From: JAFGHJ01 sp964534175
GTDB lineage: Bacteria; Hydrothermota; UBA3072
NCBI GenBank assembly: GCA_964534175.1
Contig: CAZHNS010000011.1
Span: forward strand, 1 to 61,328
Reading direction: 5' to 3'
Length of the DNA stretch: 61,328 nt
Shown: positions 35,770 to 44,031 of the stretch, in pieces
How positions within the stretch are numbered: position 1 is the stretch's first letter
Layout: every line of letters begins with the position of its first letter
Position numbers and translations under genes: made by a program
The notes under the pieces: model-generated
What the model was told of the DNA's origin: nothing
The model's database searches: none
Seen by the model: only the letters and a program-made list of their open reading frames with translations

Positions 35770-35912
35770 AGTTTATTAGTTAATTAGTTAATTGGTAAAT
35801 TGGTAAAAAAATCTTTGTGTTCTTTGTAAACTTTGTGGTTTAATTAGTTTTTTGGATTTAGGGGTTAGGATTTAGTTTGGGCCTTGGACTCCGGACTTTG
35901 GACATTAAGAAC
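35770..35912 (+). repeat. mosaic of period-8, period-9 and period-7 arrays
   Basis: 35770-35806: TTATTAGT / TAATTAGT / TAATTGGT / AAATTGGT (period 8). 35812-35840: CTTTGTGTT / CTTTGTAAA / CTTTGTGGT (period 9). 35853-35912: GGATTTA / GGGGTTA / GGATTTA, then CCTTGGA / CTCCGGA / CTTTGGA (period 7). Three families side by side in one spacer. Confidence 0.8.
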
Positions 35913-35916
35913 TCTC

Positions 35917-35944
35917 TTGTCAGAAAAGAAAAAAAACATATTAT
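35917..35944 (+). promoter_or_regulatory. promoter of the six-hairpin glycosidase gene (leaderless)
   Basis: TTGTCA, 16-base spacer, TATTAT, 7 bases, ATG 35952. It decides the start against a 25-codon longer frame that would translate a repeat array. Confidence 0.65.
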
Positions 35945-35951
35945 ATACAAA

Positions 35952-37211
35952 ATGAAAAACTTAAATGAAGAGGCTTTCTCTCTTCTAAAAAGAAATATAA
36001 AAAAGGGATACAGTAAAAATTTCAAAAGAAATTATTTCTATCTATCCCCTGATTCCGTTCACTTTCACCAGTGGTTCTGGGATTCATGTTTCCATATAAT
36101 CGTGATGTCAAAATTCGACTCCGAAATAGCAAAAAAGGAATTCGAAACTTTAATCTCGGTTCAACAAGAGGATGGATTTATTCCTCATATTATTTTCTGG
36201 AAATGGCGGCTCAGAGATCGATTTCAGAAATGGTGGCAGAAGGAAGTAAATTCAAAAAAAACAAATCTTTTCACCGCGGAAATCCAACCCCCTGTAATAG
36301 GTCTTTCTCTTCTCGAAATCTATAAAAACTCAGAGGACCTGGAATTCGTCAAGAAAAACATCGAAAAAGTAAAAAGATACTACCTATATCTAAAAGAAAA
36401 AAGAGACCCGGATAATGACGGGCTTATTTCCATAATAACTCCTATGGAATCGGGTATGGATTTATGCCCACATTACGATATTCCATTCGGAAATACAAAA
36501 TATGACCCTCTGGAAACAAAAAAACATATCACCGAAATACTTACCCAATATAAAAATTGGAACTGGAACCTGGATAGAATTTTCGAGTCTTCTCTTTTCG
36601 ATGTCGAGGACGTTTCATTCAATACAATTTATTGTCTGGGATTATATGCTCTAGCGGAACTATACGGAATATTCGATAAAGACAAACAAGAAGAAATAAA
36701 AAACTGGGCTGACAGCGTAAGACAGGAAATTATAGATAAATTATGGTTCGATGACCAGGAAATATACTTCAGCCTATATCACCATGGGGGCTCAGAGATT
36801 CCAATGGAGATAAAAACAATCTCTTCTCTATTCCCCTTAACTCTACCAATTCCCACTTTCCACATTGACCATTTGATAGAGCACCTGCAAAACGAAAGGG
36901 AATTCTGGAGCCCTTATCCTATAACCAGTGTTGCCATGAATGAAAGTTCTTTCGGCCCCTTAACCGATACTCGCATTATATGGAGAGGAACAAGCTGGAT
37001 TAATACAAACTGGTTCATTGCAAATGGATTGGAGAAAAAAGGATATACTGCGCTCGCAAAAAAAATTTCGAAAAAGACAATCGAACTTGTATTAAAATTT
37101 GGGTTCTGTGAATATTATGACCCCTTCGACGGACACCCGGGAAAAGCAATGAAAAATTTTGGCTGGTCCACTCTCGCAACCGATTTTATCGAGCTATTGA
37201 ATCGAAACTGA
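35952..37211 (+). CDS. MGH1/GH63-like six-hairpin glycoside hydrolase
   Basis: 419 aa. An (alpha/alpha)6-barrel protein: FHQWFWDSCFHIIVMSKFD, SVQQEDGFIPHIIF, KEKRDPDNDGLISIITPMES, GRG-like IIWRGTSWINTNWFI, and C-terminal FCEYYDPFDGHPGKAMKNFG. This set is typical of the mannosylglycerate/glucosylglycerate hydrolase and GH63-related group. No signal peptide, so cytosolic. With the nearby glycerate kinase it could recycle a glycosylglycerate compatible solute (inference). Glycogen- or trehalose-related substrates remain possible. Confidence 0.82.
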   Translation: MKNLNEEAFSLLKRNIKKGYSKNFKRNYFYLSPDSVHFHQWFWDSCFHIIVMSKFDSEIAKKEFETLISVQQEDGFIPHIIFWKWRLRDRFQKWWQKEVNSKKTNLFTAEIQPPVIGLSLLEIYKNSEDLEFVKKNIEKVKRYYLYLKEKRDPDNDGLISIITPMESGMDLCPHYDIPFGNTKYDPLETKKHITEILTQYKNWNWNLDRIFESSLFDVEDVSFNTIYCLGLYALAELYGIFDKDKQEEIKNWADSVRQEIIDKLWFDDQEIYFSLYHHGGSEIPMEIKTISSLFPLTLPIPTFHIDHLIEHLQNEREFWSPYPITSVAMNESSFGPLTDTRIIWRGTSWINTNWFIANGLEKKGYTALAKKISKKTIELVLKFGFCEYYDPFDGHPGKAMKNFGWSTLATDFIELLNRN

Positions 37212-37238
37212 ATAGCGATTCGGTTACTCCAAATCAGT

Positions 37239-37366
37239 TAAATAGTTGAATTGTTGAGTCGTTGAATAGTAAAAACAAAAAATATTCTTTGTAGTCTTTA
37301 TGGTTCAATTTTTTTTGGAGTTGGAATGGAATTCTAACTTCCGACTCCTAACTTCTAAATTTTTTT
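37239..37366 (+). repeat. period-8 array and mixed repeats between convergent genes
   Basis: 37239-37270: AAATAGTT / GAATTGTT / GAGTCGTT / GAATAGTA (period 8). A CTTTGTAGT / CTTTATGGT fragment and a CTAACTTC-type fragment follow up to the TPR gene end. Confidence 0.65.
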
Positions 37367-39325
37367 TTAGATATACGAAATTTTTCCCTTTCTTTTTGTA
37401 CCAGAAGTTCCGACTTCTTCTTTCTCCGCTTCAGCTCCCCCAGACAAAACTGAATCCCAGAGATCGGCGCTCTCTTCAGAAAGAGCATCCCCAAAATGAA
37501 TGGAAATTTCTTCTTCTACTTCCTCTCCCGACATCTTTCTATTAAGAATCTTAATTTTCTCCTTGACATCCGCGAAATCCTGGTCTATTCTGATTATTCT
37601 TTTATACTGTTCAAGAGCCTCTCCATATTGACCCTGCCGAGCATACAAATTACCAAGATGATAGAAAAATGCTGCTTTTTGATCTTCCCGGAAGTTTTTA
37701 TTGTTTATAACCAGCTTATAAATATCTTCCGCTTTATCTTTTTGCTCTAAGATTTCATGACAAACGCCTAACATTTCAAGCGACTTCAACCTCCAGGATT
37801 TCTCTTTCATTGCTTTTTTAAATTCATCTATAGCCTCTTCAATAAGATCCATTTCCTTGTACGTAATACCAAGATTAAAATGTGCGGCATAATCAGTAAT
37901 ATCTAATTCTTCTCTAGCTTTATTCTTAAATTCTTCTAACAAAGTATCTAGTGACGGTGCTTTTACGTCGGGCTCTTCCTTTAAAACCATCTGCTCACTA
38001 ACTTCCGCCTCAAATAACCCTTCAAAATCCAGACTCTCTCCAACCTTCTCTTTCTTTACTTTACCCTTTTTCTTCTTACCTCGTACTTGTTCGAGAATTA
38101 CAGAACCCGGATCTATATTTTCGATTTTATCCAGAATCTTTTCTGCCTCAGAATCAGCTTTTTTATCCTTTAAGCATTCATAAAGAGAGAAATACGATTC
38201 GACCGATTTCTCCTTGTTGTTTAATTTCAGAGCACTTTGAATCATTTTCTGGCGACAGATGATGTTTGAAGGTTGTAATTCAGCTACTTTATTAAATATA
38301 TTATATGCTTCTTCATAATCCTTCTTATTTAAATTAGCTTCCGCTGCTTTAACGTAATATTCCGCGGATTCCTCGACAGAACCGACAGATTCATAGAGTT
38401 CAGCAAGATTCATCCAATCTTCCCACCCCGTAACCGCTACCTCTATATCACCTTGATCTGCAGCGGTTGGTCTCTCCATCAATTCTATTTTTTCAGGTTC
38501 TTTTTCTTCTTCCTCCTCCCCCATATCGAATAACCCCTCAGTGCTCTTGACAACAGGCTCACTTTTTTCTTCTACTTTGGCTTCCGATATTTCTTCCTCG
38601 ACTGCTTCAAGAAGTCCAATTCCTTCCTGTTTAAATTCCACCACCATCTCATCAGGGAGTTTCGTCTCCTCTTTTTTAACTCCTTCTTTTTTCTCTACGT
38701 CAAACTTTACGACATTTTCAACATTGGGAGCCAAAGTAGCGATTCGGGCCTCCATCTCTTCAACTTCCTCAACTCTTCCCTGCTCTCTGAATATATCTTT
38801 TATCTCATTTAACTCTGAAACCGCTTCTTCAAATTTACTCTGATTTTCGTAAATTTCTGCCAGCTTCAGACGAATTCCTAATTTTTTAGGAGTTATATTC
38901 ACGATTTTCTTTAAGTTCTCAAGGACGCCCTCAATATCACCCTCTTTTTTGTACAATTCAGCCAATTCCTCATATGAGGCTACCGCATCTCCCAATAAAC
39001 CTTGTTTTTCGTACAAAAAAGCGAGTTCATGCTTAACCAACAACTTATCCTCTCCAAATCTTAGCAACATCTGAGCTATGGCTGTGGCATTCTGATAATA
39101 TTCCGCTTCTCTATACTTTTCTAGAGCTTTCCAGTAGAATTCTACAGCTCTTTTCTTATTTCCTATCTTATTATAAAGGCTGGCTAATTCTTTTAGGTTA
39201 TTTGAATCATCAGGTTCCAACTCGCAAACCTTAGTGAGGCACTCAATTGCTTTTTTGGTATCTCCCTGGACCTTTGCTTTATTCGCTTCGTTTTTTAAAG
39301 ACGATATTTCATTACCTTTTAACAT
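37367..39325 (-). CDS. TPR-repeat protein, gene 3 of the ExeA-like cluster
   Basis: 652 aa, predominantly TPR helices: units at about 14-48 (AIECLTKVCELEPDD), 52-120, 320-370, and a canonical block at about 490-610 (YAAHFNLGITYKEMDLIEEA, FFYHLGNLYARQGQYGEALE). An acidic Glu/Lys-rich linker (about 200-300) and the C-terminal acidic region separate the TPR blocks. No signal peptide or membrane helix. Nine bases downstream of the ExeA-like ATPase gene, so co-transcribed. Probably a scaffold for that ATPase; function unknown. Confidence 0.85.
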   Translation of the reverse strand: MLKGNEISSLKNEANKAKVQGDTKKAIECLTKVCELEPDDSNNLKELASLYNKIGNKKRAVEFYWKALEKYREAEYYQNATAIAQMLLRFGEDKLLVKHELAFLYEKQGLLGDAVASYEELAELYKKEGDIEGVLENLKKIVNITPKKLGIRLKLAEIYENQSKFEEAVSELNEIKDIFREQGRVEEVEEMEARIATLAPNVENVVKFDVEKKEGVKKEETKLPDEMVVEFKQEGIGLLEAVEEEISEAKVEEKSEPVVKSTEGLFDMGEEEEEKEPEKIELMERPTAADQGDIEVAVTGWEDWMNLAELYESVGSVEESAEYYVKAAEANLNKKDYEEAYNIFNKVAELQPSNIICRQKMIQSALKLNNKEKSVESYFSLYECLKDKKADSEAEKILDKIENIDPGSVILEQVRGKKKKGKVKKEKVGESLDFEGLFEAEVSEQMVLKEEPDVKAPSLDTLLEEFKNKAREELDITDYAAHFNLGITYKEMDLIEEAIDEFKKAMKEKSWRLKSLEMLGVCHEILEQKDKAEDIYKLVINNKNFREDQKAAFFYHLGNLYARQGQYGEALEQYKRIIRIDQDFADVKEKIKILNRKMSGEEVEEEISIHFGDALSEESADLWDSVLSGGAEAEKEEVGTSGTKRKGKISYI

Positions 39326-39333
39326 TTATATTT

Positions 39334-40158
39334 TCACTTATCCCTGTTAAGCATAAGCTCTTCGCCTACTCTTTTTATAATTGATTCCTCAACTATTTTC
39401 TTTTTAAGTAGCGCTCCCTCTAAAAGTGCATTATCACAAATAACATTAATTAATCGGGGAACCCCGGATGCAAAATCATATATAAGTTTATGCGCTTCAT
39501 CACTAAATATTCTCCCTGTAGCGCCTGCTTGTTCTAACCTATAATTTATATACTCTTTCGTGGAACTAAGTGTAAGCGGAGGTAGACTAACAACGGTAGA
39601 AACTCTCTGTCTTAAAGAAATATTGCCTTTGATTTTTTCATACATATCTCCCATTCCACTCAATATTATAGTTACCAGACGATAACCTCGAAGCTCCAAA
39701 TTCAAAAAGCCTCTTATTTCTTCCATTACTTCCGGATTTGTAATATTGTTGGCTTCATCGATAAGAATCACTGTCTTTTTATTAGCTTTATGCCTGCGTT
39801 CAAGCTCACCTACCAAATCAACTTTCATCTCTGTTCTGCCTTTAGAGTCAAATCGAAGCCCAAACAATTCTCCCAATTTTTTATCAAACCAGATTGGGGA
39901 GAAATCCGGCTGCGTAAGCGTCATAAGACTGCCGGAATAATTCTCTTCTTCTTCAAGATCAGCAAAAATCTTTCTGATAATAGTAGTTTTGCCACAACCA
40001 ATACCACCGGTTAACAAACCAAGTGCTCTATTCTTTTTTACAACGTGTAATAATTTAACGAGTGCCCGGGTATGTTCAGGACCGCTATAAAATAAATCGG
40101 GGTCAGGAATATCCCCGAAGGGTTCTTTGTCTAATCCGTAAAAGGCTTCGTAATTCAT
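39334..40158 (-). CDS. ExeA/GspA-like AAA+ ATPase
   Basis: 274 aa. Opens with NYEAFYGLDKEPFGDIPDPD, the hallmark of ExeA-type AAA ATPases, then Walker A GGIGCGKTT (about 51-59), Walker B VILIDEANNI, sensor LVTIILSGMG, arginine region NISLRQRVSTVVSLPPL and the lid helix. ExeA energises assembly of the secretin complex in type II secretion; relatives serve pili and transposition. Here no peptidoglycan-binding domain is attached and the partners are two TPR proteins. That points to an envelope or pilus-like assembly role (inference). Confidence 0.9.
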   Translation of the reverse strand: MNYEAFYGLDKEPFGDIPDPDLFYSGPEHTRALVKLLHVVKKNRALGLLTGGIGCGKTTIIRKIFADLEEEENYSGSLMTLTQPDFSPIWFDKKLGELFGLRFDSKGRTEMKVDLVGELERRHKANKKTVILIDEANNITNPEVMEEIRGFLNLELRGYRLVTIILSGMGDMYEKIKGNISLRQRVSTVVSLPPLTLSSTKEYINYRLEQAGATGRIFSDEAHKLIYDFASGVPRLINVICDNALLEGALLKKKIVEESIIKRVGEELMLNRDK

Positions 40159-40168
40159 CTATTTTCTC

Positions 40169-41146
40169 CTATAGAAAAACAATTTTTTTCTCTTCGAAAC
40201 CCTTATCTTTCGGGCTTGATTTTTCCACCTTTACTTTTTCCTCTTCTTTTACTTTTTCCTCTTCTTCCGAGAAGAGATCCACGGGGATTTTCTCTGATTT
40301 TTCTTCTTTAGATACAAATCCAAGAAGACTCTTAACATTTTTAAAGTCGGGATTAATACCGTATATTTCCTTTAAAACATCTTCGCCTATCTTCATTTTA
40401 CCTGAATTTCTTAAAGCTTCGTAGATAGAGTATAATTCCTCTAATTTTTCCTCTTCTTCCAGTTCTCTAGCTAAATTTAGAGAATCACCAAAAGAACCTT
40501 TTTGTCTTAATAAAGCAACCAACAATCTTTTAGAATTATGGGAACTATCCAATTCCAAAATTCTTCTATAATTAGCTTCCGCATCAAGAAGCAAATTCTC
40601 TCCGTGGAAACCTTTTCCAAGAGCATATCTCAAATCGATTTCATCTTTAGGAGGTTTTGGAACAAAAGCCTTTAATTCAGGAAGAATTTCACCTCTTGTA
40701 TCTTTAAATACAAGAGCCTTTACCTTTTCATCTTGAGGATATCTTTCCTTTAAAGTTTTCACAACTTGCTGTGCAGCTTTTTCATTTCCAAGAAAAGAAT
40801 AATATTCGAAAGCTTTTATATAATTATCTCTTGCCTCATCAGGAGAACCTATTTCCCAGAGGAGTTCACCCATCTCAAGAAAAGAATCCGCATCGAATTC
40901 ACCATCTATTTCAATTTCTACCGGACAAATTATTTTTTTTATTTCTTCAGGAAAATCTTTAGAAATAGCTATAAGGTCTCCCACACTGCCACCATTTTCA
41001 AGGAATTCTATCGTGTATTCTTTAAACTCTTTATAAAACTCTATTTTTGAATATTCTTTGATTATATTGAGAAGTTCTCCAAGATTTCGACTTTCTTTAT
41101 AACGTTTCGATGCATTAACTATTAGGTTAACGTTTTCTTCTCTCAA
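40169..41146 (-). CDS. TPR-like protein, gene 1 of the ExeA-like cluster
   Basis: 325 aa helical repeat protein: SFLEMGELLWEIGSPDEARD-like units around 100-140 and ALGKGFHGENLLLDAEANYR around 172-195, then a C-terminal acidic/lysine-rich tail (about 285-325). TTG start at 41146 with AGGAGG 8 bases upstream; no good ATG nearby. Ten bases before the ExeA-like gene. I do not recognise a specific family beyond TPR-like. With its neighbours it forms a three-gene TPR-ATPase-TPR operon. Confidence 0.75.
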   Translation of the reverse strand: MREENVNLIVNASKRYKESRNLGELLNIIKEYSKIEFYKEFKEYTIEFLENGGSVGDLIAISKDFPEEIKKIICPVEIEIDGEFDADSFLEMGELLWEIGSPDEARDNYIKAFEYYSFLGNEKAAQQVVKTLKERYPQDEKVKALVFKDTRGEILPELKAFVPKPPKDEIDLRYALGKGFHGENLLLDAEANYRRILELDSSHNSKRLLVALLRQKGSFGDSLNLARELEEEEKLEELYSIYEALRNSGKMKIGEDVLKEIYGINPDFKNVKSLLGFVSKEEKSEKIPVDLFSEEEEKVKEEEKVKVEKSSPKDKGFEEKKIVFL

Positions 41147-41186
41147 AAAATAGCCTCCTATTTTTTATAAAAATCTTATATACATT

Positions 41187-41215
41187 AAAATAAACAATTT
41201 ACGCTAAAAAGTCAA
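41187..41215 (-). promoter_or_regulatory. promoter of the TPR/ExeA-like cluster
   Basis: Minus strand TTGACT, 17-base spacer, TATTTT, followed by a short leader with AGGAGG before the TTG start. Confidence 0.55.
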
Positions 41216-41311
41216 GTGTTATGGGATTCCATACGAGTTTTAAACCGAAAAGAAACAGTTTTAACGCAAAATATAAATAAAACATAGAGTAACTTTTCAA
41301 TTGAAATGCAA

Positions 41312-41530
41312 AAATTAAATATCAAAATGTAAAATTACAAATCAAAGTTCAAAAAAAATGACCACAGAGGACACAGAGAAATAATTGTTTTAAAAAAAGA
41401 AAAAACACTGAGGACACAGAGAAAAAAAATAAAAACTCTGTGCTCTCCGTGGTTAAAAAAATCGGGGTTGGGAGAGGTGGGCTCTGTGTGTTTTTATTCA
41501 TTTTGATTTTTAATCTTTGATATTTAATTT
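41312..41530. repeat. nested inverted repeat made of period-7 and period-9 arrays
   Basis: Fills most of a 394-base gap. Outer arms are 15-bp perfect: 41312-41326 and 41516-41530. The left arm continues as heptamers AATTAAA / TATCAAA / ATGTAAA / ATTACAA / ATCAAAG. Inner arms are CACAGAGGA / CACAGAGAA at 41361-41381 against the complementary CTCTGTGCTCTCCGTGG at 41436-41454, with a further direct copy at 41412-41422. No gene or RNA family seen here. Confidence 0.75.
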
Positions 41531-41540
41531 ATATAAGTGG

Positions 41541-42293
41541 TTAACGTATAAATATTGCAATAATCAAGGGGAGAATGGCATAGCCCATAAAGTAATAATC
41601 TTTCGAAGTAAACTTAAATTCTTTAATCATTGTCCTTTTTTCTCCGACCTGATAGGCTTTAGCGTGAAGTCCCAAAGCTAATTGTTCCGCTTTTCTGATA
41701 GAAGAGTGCACTATTGGAAAAATCAAAGGAAAAATATCTTTTTCTAACCTGACATAACCGCATCTTGCCTTCTGAGCCATTACAGCTCTTTTTCCTTCCT
41801 TGAACATAAAAGGGATAAAACGGAAAACTAAAATCATAATCATAGGAATTTCTCTTAAGGTTTCAGATTTAAAACGAAAAAAGAAATTAGATAAACTATC
41901 GGCAAGATCGAAAGGGGAAGTCGTAAAACCAAAAAGCATAGCGCTTAAAACAAGTAGAAAAATTCTAACCGAATAAAATATTCCTTTATAAAAACCCTCA
42001 ATCGTTCCATTTAATACTCCTAATTTGAATAATATTTCCCCGGGTGTTAAAAATAAATGTAAAATAAACGTCAACAGAAACAACAGCAGAAATGGTGTAA
42101 AACCTTTAAGAACCTTCCTGGGAGGCAGCTTGGAAAAGAAAAAAGGGGTAGCTATAATCAATGAAAGTAAAATATAAGCTACAGTGCTATTTACGATTAG
42201 AACAGATATAAAACACGTAAAAACAAACAACAACTTGCTTTTTGGATTAAGCGAATGAATTAATGAATCTCGCGGATAAAAAGCAAGTTTCAC
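41541..42293 (-). CDS. ecfT: ECF transporter transmembrane scaffold EcfT
   Basis: 250 aa, five to six transmembrane helices, CbiQ/EcfT family: LIHSLNPKSKLLFVFTCFIS at the start, MIMILVFRFIPFMFKEGKRA with the first coupling-helix region, MAQKARCGYVRLE, and the second signature EQLALGLHAKAYQVGEKRT (Ala-Arg-Gly-like coupling motifs that dock on EcfA). GTG start overlapping the pyrG stop by 4 bases. Its ATPases are probably the pair at 25733-27270. A link to CTP synthase is unexpected and may be only transcriptional. Confidence 0.9.
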   Translation of the reverse strand: MKLAFYPRDSLIHSLNPKSKLLFVFTCFISVLIVNSTVAYILLSLIIATPFFFSKLPPRKVLKGFTPFLLLFLLTFILHLFLTPGEILFKLGVLNGTIEGFYKGIFYSVRIFLLVLSAMLFGFTTSPFDLADSLSNFFFRFKSETLREIPMIMILVFRFIPFMFKEGKRAVMAQKARCGYVRLEKDIFPLIFPIVHSSIRKAEQLALGLHAKAYQVGEKRTMIKEFKFTSKDYYFMGYAILPLIIAIFIR

Positions 42294-43999
42294 TTATTAT
42301 TAATTATACTTTTTATTAAACCCAGGAAAAGCGGAGAGGGATTTTCAAGACGTCCTTTAAATTCCGGATGTGCCTGGGTGGCCACAAAAAAGGGATGATC
42401 CGGCAATTCCATAAATTCCATAAGAGGTTCACCACCAGGAGGTCTATGAAAACCGCTAAAAACGACCCCAGCATCTTCAAAATTCTTTATATACTCGGGA
42501 TTAACCTCATATCTGTGTCGGTGGCGTTCAAGAACTACAGGTTCTCCTTTATCCAAAACGCCCAGCCTAAAGTCTTCTTTAATCTCTTTTAATCTTTTTC
42601 CATCATATTTCAATCTTTCGGTCTTCTCATACCACTCGAAAACTTTCGTATTCCTCTTCAGTTGTGCTGCATAAGCACCTAATCTCATGGTGGCACCTAT
42701 CTTTTCGTTTTTTAGAAGTTCCTGCTGCTCACCATAAAAATTTATAACTTTATGTAAAGTATCAGGATTGGCTTCTATTGTATTCGCATCAGTAAGTCCC
42801 ATAACATTTCTAGCATACTCAACCAGAGCAAGCTGCATACCGAGACACAAACCAAGATAAGGAACTTTATTTTCTCTTGCATACCGAATACTTTCGATTT
42901 TGCCCTCAAACCCTTCTTCTCCAAAACCTCCGGGGACAATTATCCCATCCACATCTTCAAGTATTTTTGTACCCTCTTTCTCGATATCCTTGGCATCAAT
43001 CCACTTAATATTAACCCCTACTTTATCTCCCGCCCCTGCATCTATCAGAGCTCTGGATACAGAAATATAAGAATCCCTCAAAGAAAACTTACCTATATCA
43101 AGATATTTGCAAACCATTGCTACATTAACGCTTACTCTGGGATTCATAATTCCATCCAATAACTCAGTCCATCTGCTCCAATCAGGTTTTTTCTTGACGG
43201 GAAGTTCCAATTTTCTAAGTAGCTTCTCCCCCAGGTTCTCCTTTTCGAAATTTATAGGAACCTCATAAATACAATCAGTGTCAGGAGCGGAAATGACGAA
43301 ATCAGCTTCTATATTGGCGTATGTTTCAATCTTTTCTCTCCTCACAGGATCGAGAGATGTCTTGGCGCGGCAAAGTATAATATCTGGAAATATTCCGTGC
43401 TCTGAAAGTTGTCTTATAGCCTGCTGTGTTGGTTTGGTCTTCATCTCCTCAATATGTGAGGGGATAGGAAGATAAGAAAGCATTACAATAGCTAAATTTT
43501 CCTTCCCCTCCACTCGTATAAGACTTCTTATAGCAAAGAGATAAGGCATGTTCTCATAATCCCCTATTGTTCCGCCAATCTCTACAACACAAACATCAAA
43601 ACCTTCCGAAGCTTTCTTTATTCTCCTTATGATTTCTTCAGGAATGTGGGGAATAAATTGAACTGTTTGACCCAAATATTTACCGGCCCGTTCCCTATCT
43701 ATAACGCTCTTATAAACCTTACCGGTAGTAATATTATTTTCTTTCGGAATATCTTTGGAAAGGAATCTTTCATAATTTCCAAGGTCCTGATCTATTTCCC
43801 CTCCATCGTCGGTCACCCATACTTCACCATGTTCCGTGGGTCTTAAAGTTCCGGCATCGTAGTTTATGTAGGGATCAATTTTTACAGCAGTGGTCGAATA
43901 ACCATAATTTTCTATTATTTTACCAATAGAAGAGGTAGCTATTCCCTTACCGATACCACTTAAAACCCCTCCCACCACAATTATATATTTTGATGCCAT
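42290..43999 (-). CDS. pyrG: CTP synthase
   Basis: 569 aa. Amidoligase domain (1-270) with VVGGVLSGIGKGI, VKIDPYINYDAGT, GEVWVTDDGGEIDQDLGNYE, and C-terminal class I glutamine amidotransferase domain with PGGFGEEG, catalytic Cys in YLGLCLGMQLA, and a final HPEF triad segment (ATQAHPEFKGR). Converts UTP to CTP with glutamine. Sequence at the N-terminus (GGEIDQDLGNY rather than DGAETDLDLGHY) is of the divergent form found in Archaea and some candidate phyla. AAGGA ribosome site; coupled to ecfT. Confidence 0.97.
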   Translation of the reverse strand: MASKYIIVVGGVLSGIGKGIATSSIGKIIENYGYSTTAVKIDPYINYDAGTLRPTEHGEVWVTDDGGEIDQDLGNYERFLSKDIPKENNITTGKVYKSVIDRERAGKYLGQTVQFIPHIPEEIIRRIKKASEGFDVCVVEIGGTIGDYENMPYLFAIRSLIRVEGKENLAIVMLSYLPIPSHIEEMKTKPTQQAIRQLSEHGIFPDIILCRAKTSLDPVRREKIETYANIEADFVISAPDTDCIYEVPINFEKENLGEKLLRKLELPVKKKPDWSRWTELLDGIMNPRVSVNVAMVCKYLDIGKFSLRDSYISVSRALIDAGAGDKVGVNIKWIDAKDIEKEGTKILEDVDGIIVPGGFGEEGFEGKIESIRYARENKVPYLGLCLGMQLALVEYARNVMGLTDANTIEANPDTLHKVINFYGEQQELLKNEKIGATMRLGAYAAQLKRNTKVFEWYEKTERLKYDGKRLKEIKEDFRLGVLDKGEPVVLERHRHRYEVNPEYIKNFEDAGVVFSGFHRPPGGEPLMEFMELPDHPFFVATQAHPEFKGRLENPSPLFLGLIKSIINNK

Positions 44000-44031
44000 T
44001 TAAAATTTCTTCCTTTTAACACAAGAGGATT

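Noticed and set aside
35877..35951. Upstream extension of the glycosidase frame
   Set aside because: It would translate a heptamer array and the promoter; the ATG at 35952 is placed 7 bases after a -10.
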